Source of the DNA: Candidatus Sulfopaludibacter sp. SbA3
GTDB taxonomy: Bacteria > Acidobacteriota > Terriglobia > Bryobacterales > Bryobacteraceae
DNA: 5,163 bases
Assembly: GCA_945900935.1 (NCBI GenBank)
Contig: CAMDKT010000470.1
Span: 1 to 5,163, forward strand
Direction: 5' to 3'
Part shown: positions 1 through 5,163 of the stretch, in pieces
Layout of the letters: the number at the start of each line of letters is the position of its first letter
Numbering within the stretch: the stretch's first letter is position 1
The notes under the pieces: generated by a model
The model's input: the letters and a program-made list of their open reading frames with translations, nothing else
Database searches by the model: none
What the model was told of the DNA's origin: nothing
Program-made: the position numbers and the translations under genes

Positions 1-8
1 GGTTGGCG

Positions 9-302
9 CTACAAAGCCGCCCGCCTCAATGCCGCCTCTAATTCATCCTTCCCCAGCGTCGTGCTAATGAACAATTCCTGCCGCGCGCCGTCGCTCAGCG
101 CGATCGCTTTCCACCCATTCGTCACCGGCACGGTCACGCGCACCTTCACCGGCCCGCGCGCGTCCCGCACGATGGCAATCCGGCCCGGCACCACGGAACG
201 AATGTCCGCGCGCTGCTTCAACAGCCGCTCCAGCATTCCGCGCACGCCGTCCAAAATGCTGTGCTCAATCTTCAGTCGATTATTTTCCGCACGTAGACGC
301 AT
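9..302 (-). CDS. Small DUF2103-like protein, function unknown
   Basis: This 97-residue protein has no signal peptide or membrane segment and is probably cytoplasmic. Its layout matches what I recall of the DUF2103 family: an N-terminal strand and His (RLKIEHSILDGV, residues 9-20), a helix (MLERLLKQ), an IRSVVPGRI segment at 34-42, a basic strand pair (VKVRVTVPVTNGWKAIALSDG, residues 52-72), then QELFISTTLGKDELEAAL at 75-92. Cyanobacterial members show the same order, with segments like VSVPIxGGFKLIARxGxxVQEVFIxT. That family is labelled 'predicted metal-binding', but this copy has no cysteine and a single histidine (residue 14), so the sequence gives no visible support for metal binding. The start is ATG, 3 nt after the tamB stop and preceded by a good ribosome binding site; the stop is TAG. 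It is the last gene visible, with only 8 nt beyond it, so whether the operon continues is unknown. The gene is real with high likelihood; the family call is from memory and moderate. Confidence 0.7.
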   Translation of the reverse strand: MRLRAENNRLKIEHSILDGVRGMLERLLKQRADIRSVVPGRIAIVRDARGPVKVRVTVPVTNGWKAIALSDGARQELFISTTLGKDELEAALRRAAL

Positions 303-305
303 CGT

Positions 306-3300
306 TCATTTCACCTGTTTCCGAACCTGAAAATCCATTCCGAAAGAACCATTTTCATCGCGCAGCGCAATCACGGACCATTCTTTGCTGAGGTTCCATT
401 CCAATCGCACGATCTGCTGCTGGCTGCGGTTCAGGTTCGTGACGAACGTGATGGTCACGTCTTTCGACACTTGCTGTTCCACGGTCACGCGCGCTTGCGG
501 CGTGCCTTCCAGGCCTGCGATTGTCGGATCGATCTTGATCCGGCTGACGCCGAAAAACCGCTGCAATTGACTGGAGATCGGCGCTGAAATTGCGCTTCCC
601 AAAAGCGAATTCGCGCCGCTCTCCAGGAACGAGCCGCGCGCCCCGCTCTGGCTGCTGCCAACCGTTGACGCCGTTGGCGAACGGCCCACTGTGAGCAGCG
701 CGATAATCTCGCTCGGCTGCAACGGCGGATCCGACCGGTAGCTGACATTTAACTTGTCAATCGGCCCGGTGAAATTCACCGTCACGTCCACACCGCGCAC
801 GCGAGTTTCCAGATCCAGATCCAATGTCGGCTCCACTTTCGCGGGATTGTAGAAGCTCACCTCCCCGCGCTTGATGCTGTATTTGTTGCCGAAAAAGTTG
901 ATGTCGCCCTGGCTGATCGTGATGCGTCCCAACGCCACGGGCCGCGCCCCCGTGCCACGCAACTGCAGATTCGCCTCCGCCTGCAAGTCGTTCGTCAGCG
1001 AGGTCGTAAACTGCGTCTCCGGCGCCGTCCGCACCTTGACGTCGATCTGCATATTCGCCAGCAGTTTGTTGGCTTCCTTCGGCGTACTCTCGCCTCGGCT
1101 CGATTCCGCCAGCAAACTGCCGATATCGGTCTTCGGCGTAAAGCCCGACCGCAACACCGTCACGGTGCCGGCGAGCAGGCTACGGCCGGTCGTGCCGCTC
1201 AGGCTGATGTTCGCGTCCGCCACCGTGCTCACGCCCTCCGGATAGCGAATGCGAACGCGCGAGGCTTCCGCTTGCAACCGATAAAAGGTGTCGTCACTGG
1301 AAAAGTCCAGGAAGCCGCCCAGCGCCAGTGCGCCCCCGCCCGTTTCCGCCGTCAGCCGGTTCTCAATCGTCGCCCGCCGCCGGTCGAACAACACGCGGCC
1401 GCTCACCTTGTCGAGCCCGTTTGGAACTCCATCCACGTTCAGCGTCGCGTTCTTCAACTCCAACGCCCCGAATACCTGCGGGTTGGCCAGTTCGCCGCGC
1501 ACATTCGCCTGCAGTGTCGCCACGCCGCTTGCCACGATTTCCGGGATGAACGTGCGCACACCCGCCAGATTCAACTGCCCGTTCACCCGCAAATCCCACG
1601 GTCTCCGCTCCGCCAGCGAGAACGTCCCCGACGCTGAAAGATTCGTGTCCTTGGCGACGAACCGCGCCGATCCGATGGTCACGGTTCGCCCTTCCGCGCT
1701 GAACCGTACCGGGCCGTCATTGCGAAGTTCGAAGTCCTGCGCCGTCGCCTTTCCCGGCAGGGACTGCCGCCGCGCCGGACGCGCGTAAATATCCTGCAAT
1801 GCGACGGCCACCTTCCAGCGTTCAATGTCCAAGGCCGGTCCGCTGAAATCGACGCTGCCGCGAAATGCTCCGGTAAATGGCCAAGGTTCCGCGACCACTT
1901 GCGACGGTCGCAATTCGTTGAAAACAGCGAACGGAAGCTCTCCGAACTCTAAATGCGCCGTGCCCGGATAGCCCGCCTCCAGCCGCCATTTCGATCTCGC
2001 CGTGATCGTGGAACCGTGCAACAATCCGCTGGCGTTCAACGAAACTTCCGCGTTGTTGACGGTCGCCGCGGTCAGCGCGATATCGCCATACGGACGCTTG
2101 TCGATCAACAGCCTCGCCAGTTTGCTCTCCCCGTCCAACGCCGAAATCTGAACCGTCGAGTTCACCAAACGCGCCTGTACTTTTCCATTCGCGGTCAGCA
2201 GGCCGCCAGTGCCCTTCCGCACGTTCTGCACTGCGGGAATCGCGTCCAGTTCCAGTCCTGAGAGTTGAAAAACAACCGCGGCCGCGCCGTTACGCCAGTC
2301 GGATTTTCCATGGCTGAACGTTCCGGAGGCGGTTAGCCTCGCCGCGCCCCGCGACGCTTCAAACGCCGTCACCCGCAGCGTCTCCTGCCCCTGTTGCAGC
2401 GTGGCGCGAATACGGTCGATATGCTCATCGCCATACGCAGGCCGAAACCAGTCGATCCGCAGCTCGCCGCGTGGATCGTCCAGCGTTCCCTGCAACTGCG
2501 CATTCGCATGCAGCAGCCCCGCAAGGGGTTGCTCGATACCCGCTTCTCGCCGTAAATTCGCTACGTTCAGATTGCGCGCGTCCACACGCAAATCCACCGC
2601 GCTACCGCTATTCGCCTGCCAGTTTCGTAACGCAATCGTCCCATTTCCAGTGGCCGTCGCCCCGCCTTGCGTCGCGCTAAACCGCGTCAACGTCAACTTG
2701 TCGGCTGAGGCAACCAGCGTCGTGCTGAGCGCGTTCACCGCCGCCGCCCCCCAACGCGCGTGAATCGCCCGCAGTTGCCCCGCCACCAGCGGCGTCCGCA
2801 GCGCCCCGGAAACCGTTCCCTCGAACAGCACCGATCCATTTTCCTCCAGCCTTACCGGCAATGGCGTTCTTACCCCAACCATTGCCAGCGCCGGCCGCAA
2901 GTCTTCCAGATCGGAGGTCGCGAACTTCACTCGCAGCGTCTCCAACAACGTCCCGGCTACGTCCACTCGCGAATGCGGCATCGTCAAGTACGAGTCCCGC
3001 AGCACCACCTGTTTCGAAGCGTGGTCATATCTCGCCACCACTTGCCCTTCGAGCGGTACTCCGCCCGCTCCCGGCACGATCCGCAAGTCCGCATCCGCCT
3101 TCAATGCCCCTTTCCACGCGCCCTCCAACCGTATGGGTCCCGAAAGTACGCCACTGTAGCCAATTGGCTGATTCCCCGTCCTCTCCAACACCGTTCCCAA
3201 CGCCAGCCCCTCCAGGCGTCCGTCCACTACGTATCCCTCATACTTCGGCACCGAGACGGAGCCGCTGAACTCGCCCTCCGCCGCGCGCGCCTTCACCGCG

Positions 3301-4292
3301 GTAAGCGCCAGATCTTTCTCCGTCGCCACCACTCGCGCCGTCACCGCCACCGGGCGCACCCGCACGCCGGCGATTTCCACGTCCAGCCCCGCCGCCGACA
3401 ATTCCCCTTCATAGCGAACGTGTGCGCCGCCTGGCCACGTCAGACGCCCCGTCGTCCGCAACGCGCCCCGCCCGGCCGGCGCCCGAAATAGCCGCGCCGA
3501 TTCGGCCAGGTCCGTCTCCACCGCCAAGTCAAATTCCCCGTGCGCCGCGCGAAACTTCTCAATCCGCCCCTTACCGGTCACAGTACTCATTTGCGATTGC
3601 AGCCGTATCGCCGGGAACTCCACGGCGTCTTTCCCGATCACGATCGTGGCGGCCGCGTTCACCGCCAAACGGGGAAGAATTCCCGCCTGGACCTCCACCG
3701 CGTCCGATGACACCGTGCCTTTATAAACAGGTCCCTTCCCGTCATAGTCAAGATTCGCCCGCAGATTCTTCCCGCTCGCCGAAAACCGGTACTTCTTCGC
3801 GTCATAGCTGAACTCTCCATCGCGAATCACGAAGGTATCGACCGCCAACCGCAGGAGCTCCTCCACCGGTCCCCGCCCAGAGTGCGCGCGCGCCACAACC
3901 GGTGTTGGCAGATTTGTCCGTCCCTCCGCATCCACGGTGACCGTTACGCGCGGCCTGACAATTTCAATTCGCTCCAAATCCACATCGCGTCTGAATAATG
4001 ATCGAACCTTCAGCCCTACCTCTATTCGCTCCGCCAGCACCAACGGCGCCGCGCCCGCCGGTTCCGTCCCGTGCAGCACGAAGTGATCGAATCGAGCGCC
4101 TAATAGCGATGGATCGAAGTCCAGCCGCCCTAGCTCCGCTCTTCCCCCGGTTGCCTTCTCAATCTCCTGCAGCGCCCGCGCCCGCAGTTGCGTCCGCAGC
4201 CATTCGGTCCTGAGCAACCACCACCAAGCGCCATAGAGCAGCACTGTCAGGATCGCGAATACGAACACCGATCGCCGCAGAAATCGCTTCAT
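306..4292 (-). CDS. tamB: TamB-family inner-membrane-anchored translocation/assembly and lipid-transport protein
   Basis: This is an intact 1328-residue protein, close to the usual size (E. coli TamB is about 1260). Residues 1-7 are basic (MKRFLRR), followed by one transmembrane helix at about 8-27 (SVFVFAILTVLLYGAWWWLL), which anchors it in the inner membrane with the rest in the periplasm. Residues 30-130 resemble the AsmA/TamB N-terminal region, including DLERIEIVRPRVTVTVDAEG. A long stretch of repeated short amphipathic beta strands follows, with many 'GTV', 'ASGTFS' and 'LEGxAxxDL' type turns, as expected for the hydrophobic beta-taco groove. The C-terminal TamB (DUF490) domain spans roughly 980-1328. 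It contains GNKYSIKRGEVSFYNP (from 1135), DPPLQPSEIIALLTVGRSP (from 1188), a Ser/Gly-rich stretch, and the terminal LSKEWSVIALRDENGSFGMDFQVRK. TamB-like proteins partner with TamA or BamA and are implicated in outer-membrane protein assembly and phospholipid movement to the outer membrane. The ATG overlaps the upstream stop (ATGA). No frameshift or in-frame stop is seen. Confidence 0.93.
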   Translation of the reverse strand: MKRFLRRSVFVFAILTVLLYGAWWWLLRTEWLRTQLRARALQEIEKATGGRAELGRLDFDPSLLGARFDHFVLHGTEPAGAAPLVLAERIEVGLKVRSLFRRDVDLERIEIVRPRVTVTVDAEGRTNLPTPVVARAHSGRGPVEELLRLAVDTFVIRDGEFSYDAKKYRFSASGKNLRANLDYDGKGPVYKGTVSSDAVEVQAGILPRLAVNAAATIVIGKDAVEFPAIRLQSQMSTVTGKGRIEKFRAAHGEFDLAVETDLAESARLFRAPAGRGALRTTGRLTWPGGAHVRYEGELSAAGLDVEIAGVRVRPVAVTARVVATEKDLALTAVKARAAEGEFSGSVSVPKYEGYVVDGRLEGLALGTVLERTGNQPIGYSGVLSGPIRLEGAWKGALKADADLRIVPGAGGVPLEGQVVARYDHASKQVVLRDSYLTMPHSRVDVAGTLLETLRVKFATSDLEDLRPALAMVGVRTPLPVRLEENGSVLFEGTVSGALRTPLVAGQLRAIHARWGAAAVNALSTTLVASADKLTLTRFSATQGGATATGNGTIALRNWQANSGSAVDLRVDARNLNVANLRREAGIEQPLAGLLHANAQLQGTLDDPRGELRIDWFRPAYGDEHIDRIRATLQQGQETLRVTAFEASRGAARLTASGTFSHGKSDWRNGAAAVVFQLSGLELDAIPAVQNVRKGTGGLLTANGKVQARLVNSTVQISALDGESKLARLLIDKRPYGDIALTAATVNNAEVSLNASGLLHGSTITARSKWRLEAGYPGTAHLEFGELPFAVFNELRPSQVVAEPWPFTGAFRGSVDFSGPALDIERWKVAVALQDIYARPARRQSLPGKATAQDFELRNDGPVRFSAEGRTVTIGSARFVAKDTNLSASGTFSLAERRPWDLRVNGQLNLAGVRTFIPEIVASGVATLQANVRGELANPQVFGALELKNATLNVDGVPNGLDKVSGRVLFDRRRATIENRLTAETGGGALALGGFLDFSSDDTFYRLQAEASRVRIRYPEGVSTVADANISLSGTTGRSLLAGTVTVLRSGFTPKTDIGSLLAESSRGESTPKEANKLLANMQIDVKVRTAPETQFTTSLTNDLQAEANLQLRGTGARPVALGRITISQGDINFFGNKYSIKRGEVSFYNPAKVEPTLDLDLETRVRGVDVTVNFTGPIDKLNVSYRSDPPLQPSEIIALLTVGRSPTASTVGSSQSGARGSFLESGANSLLGSAISAPISSQLQRFFGVSRIKIDPTIAGLEGTPQARVTVEQQVSKDVTITFVTNLNRSQQQIVRLEWNLSKEWSVIALRDENGSFGMDFQVRKQVK
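311..316 (-). promoter_or_regulatory. Ribosome binding site of the DUF2103-like gene
   Basis: AGGTGA on the minus strand lies 8 nt before the ATG at 302-300, inside the last codons of tamB. It is a strong Shine-Dalgarno match and supports independent initiation of the small downstream gene rather than read-through from tamB. Confidence 0.65.
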
Positions 4293-4912
4293 GGCAGCGC
4301 GCCTCTCGGTTGCAGAGTTTCAATGCGCGTCTGTTGCCTGGTCTCTTTCAACCAGCGGTCCAGAAATCGGGCCGACTCTTCCGCGATGAACTCATTCTCC
4401 ACCAAATCCCGCGCGGCCTCAAATGCCGGCTTTTCTCCCGCCGGTTTCCACTGCGAATAAAACGCCCGAAGCGCCTCATCCGTCAACTGCACCGCGGGCC
4501 GGAATCGATACGTGATGAAACGGGAGAACGTAATCTGCCACGCCACGTTCTCGGCCATGTCTTCCTCCGTCAGCCGGTATTCAGCCAGTTTAGAAGCGAA
4601 CGCGGCGGGCCCGCCCAGTTGCGTCTTCACTTGCTCCATCGCAGCCCGGACTTCGTCCCGCTGCGCCAGGCTGTAACGGCTGATCCGGATCTCCTCCTTC
4701 ACCAGCGCCTGTTCAATCAGCCGATTGCGCGTCTCCTCCCACACTGCTGCCGTTTCCGCCAAGGGCGTCTTGGCCAAAAACGCCGCCGTGCGCAGGGAGC
4801 GCCGCACCATGCTGTCTGTAATCGCAGTCCGCCCCACTGTGGCGACGATTCCGTCTACGATCGCCGCCGAAGCCGCCGCCGCGAAAACGAGAATGAGGCC
4901 GGCCCTGATCAA
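4289..4912 (-). CDS. Secreted SurA N-terminal-domain-like chaperone without parvulin domain
   Basis: This 207-residue protein has a short signal peptide: Ile-Arg, then the hydrophobic stretch GLILVFAAAA, then a likely signal peptidase I site after ASA at residue 16. Residues 18-45 (IVDGIVATVGRTAITDSMVRR and following) match the opening of SurA/PpiD-type N-terminal domains, where the pattern is VDxIVAxVxxxxIxxSxV. Residues 60-140 form the helical region with a LIEQALVKEE helix, and residues 141-155 (VQLTDEALRAFYSQW) resemble the family's VTDEEIRAYY segment. Residues 160-199 (KPAFEAARDLVENEF to FLDRWLKETRQQTRIETL) look like the closing helix and strand that follow the catalytic part in SurA-type proteins. 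The parvulin domain itself is absent, so a holdase-like periplasmic chaperone without prolyl isomerase activity is inferred. E. coli SurA is about twice this length. The start is TTG, overlapping the Omp85 stop by 4 nt, and the stop overlaps the tamB start by 4 nt. The position suggests a role in delivering outer-membrane proteins; this is unproven. Confidence 0.78.
   Translation of the reverse strand: MIRAGLILVFAAAASAAIVDGIVATVGRTAITDSMVRRSLRTAAFLAKTPLAETAAVWEETRNRLIEQALVKEEIRISRYSLAQRDEVRAAMEQVKTQLGGPAAFASKLAEYRLTEEDMAENVAWQITFSRFITYRFRPAVQLTDEALRAFYSQWKPAGEKPAFEAARDLVENEFIAEESARFLDRWLKETRQQTRIETLQPRGALP
4302..4307 (-). promoter_or_regulatory. Ribosome binding site of tamB
   Basis: GAGAGG on the minus strand lies 9 nt before the tamB ATG at 4292-4290. 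It is located inside the end of the SurA-like gene, so with the ATGA overlap it supports translational coupling and the chosen tamB start. Confidence 0.55.
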
Positions 4913-5163
4913 AATGTCTGTCCTAAAGAAAAGTGGAATTGCAGCGCGTTGATCCGCTGCACCATTCGGACGCCGCCGCCCTGCACAAGTTCTTCCCTCG
5001 TTCCCTTAAAGCCAAAAAACCGAGGCGAATTCGGCGAGTATCCGATGTCAAAACGCACCGGTCCCACTGGTGTCCGGTACCGTATCCCGAAGCCAACGGC
5101 ATGGACCATGTAGTCGAAGTCCTTTACGTCGCGCTGCGAAGTCCGGAATGAGATCTTTTCCAG
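4909..5163 (-). CDS. Omp85-family outer-membrane assembly barrel (BamA/TamA type), C-terminal fragment
   Basis: This is the 3' end of a gene that begins beyond the high-coordinate edge; 84 codons plus a TGA stop are visible, with no start codon required inside the window. Omp85 proteins are outer-membrane barrels that insert other outer-membrane proteins. The visible part holds the last few barrel strands. The segment GFGIRYRTPVGPVRFDIGY matches the conserved penultimate-strand pattern of BamA and TamA (G-x-G-x-R-x-x-(S/T)-P-V-G-P). The final residues, ALQFHFSLGQTF, are an alternating hydrophobic beta-signal ending in Phe, comparable to the FQFNIGKTW end of E. coli BamA. The loop between them contains FFGFKGTREELVQGGG. 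The stop overlaps the next gene by 4 nt (TTGA). Whether this is the general BamA or a TamA-like paralogue cannot be decided, because the POTRA domains that would settle it lie outside the window. The family assignment is firm; the subtype is open. Confidence 0.9.
   Translation of the reverse strand: MEKISFRTSQRDVKDFDYMVHAVGFGIRYRTPVGPVRFDIGYSPNSPRFFGFKGTREELVQGGGVRMVQRINALQFHFSLGQTF
4921..4924 (-). promoter_or_regulatory. Ribosome binding site that decides the TTG start of the SurA-like gene
   Basis: On the minus strand AGGA (within TTTAGGA) lies 8 nt before the TTG at 4912-4910. It sits inside the coding sequence of the upstream Omp85 gene. There is no in-frame ATG or GTG nearby upstream, and the first internal ATG (residue 35) would delete the signal peptide. 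The TTG with this ribosome binding site is therefore the best start. Confidence 0.6.

Noticed and set aside
1..8. Possible terminator after the last gene
   Set aside because: Only 8 bases remain beyond the TAG stop, too few to judge any structure.
328..357. Inverted repeat TGAAAAT / ATTTTCA with a 16-nt spacer near the tamB 3' end
   Set aside because: The arms are only 7 bp and AT-rich, the loop is long, there is no following T-run, and the repeat codes for the conserved RDENGSFGMDFQV end of TamB. Chance is sufficient as an explanation.
485..748. Minus-strand 87-codon frame overlapping the tamB C-terminal region in another frame
   Set aside because: The translation is Arg/Ala/Ser-rich low-complexity and the TamB frame over the same bases encodes the conserved QPSEIIALLTVGRSP motif.
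1288..1788. Plus-strand open frame of 166 codons, and overlapping shorter ones, opposite tamB
   Set aside because: Several mutually overlapping frames occur in the same region, none with a plausible protein; all are antisense to the conserved TamB domain.
2747..2752. Run of six C bases inside tamB as a possible phase-variation tract or sequencing frameshift
   Set aside because: The tract is short, the reading frame is continuous on both sides, and such runs are expected in GC-rich coding sequence.
2760..3491. Plus-strand open frame of 243 codons opposite the middle of tamB
   Set aside because: The composition is dominated by Arg, His, Gln and Pro with no motif, and it lies wholly within tamB on the opposite strand.
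4310..5113. Plus-strand open frame of 267 codons opposite the SurA-like and Omp85 genes
   Set aside because: It is antisense to two well-supported genes, is rich in Arg, His, Pro and Gln with no recognisable domain, and spans their junction. This is the usual mirror effect of GC-rich codon use.

Overview
This window is a compact, GC-rich run of four genes, all read from the minus strand. In transcription order (high to low coordinates) they are: the 3' end of an Omp85-family outer-membrane beta-barrel gene (BamA/TamA type, cut by the window edge); a small secreted protein with a SurA-type N-terminal chaperone fold and no parvulin domain; a full-length TamB-family protein of 1328 residues; and a 97-residue protein resembling the DUF2103 family. 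The genes are almost end to end: the first two junctions are 4-nt stop/start overlaps (TTGA and ATGA) and the third has only 3 nt between stop and start. This indicates one operon with translational coupling. About 8 nt at the low end are non-coding, and no gap long enough for an internal promoter or terminator is visible.

The content points to a diderm (Gram-negative) bacterium. The GC-rich codon use, the Omp85 C-terminus ending in FHFSLGQTF, and the order Omp85 / SurA-like / TamB are reminiscent of Acidobacteriota, perhaps the Solibacter/Bryobacter group. That placement is inference from memory of family style, not a computed assignment.

As a system, the first three genes make a coherent outer-membrane biogenesis set. 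A periplasmic holdase-like chaperone could accept unfolded outer-membrane proteins, an Omp85 barrel could insert them, and the inner-membrane-anchored TamB could span the periplasm to support the barrel or carry phospholipid to the outer membrane. The DUF2103-like protein at the distal end has no established link to this pathway.

The plus strand carries several long open frames (up to about 267 codons), but all are antisense to strong minus-strand genes and look like by-products of GC-rich codon use. I found no RNA genes, mobile elements, CRISPR arrays or convincing regulatory structures apart from ribosome binding sites. This is mostly an ordinary housekeeping region. Its most interesting aspects are the parvulin-less SurA-like gene placed between the Omp85 and TamB genes, and the DUF2103-like gene appended to the cluster.
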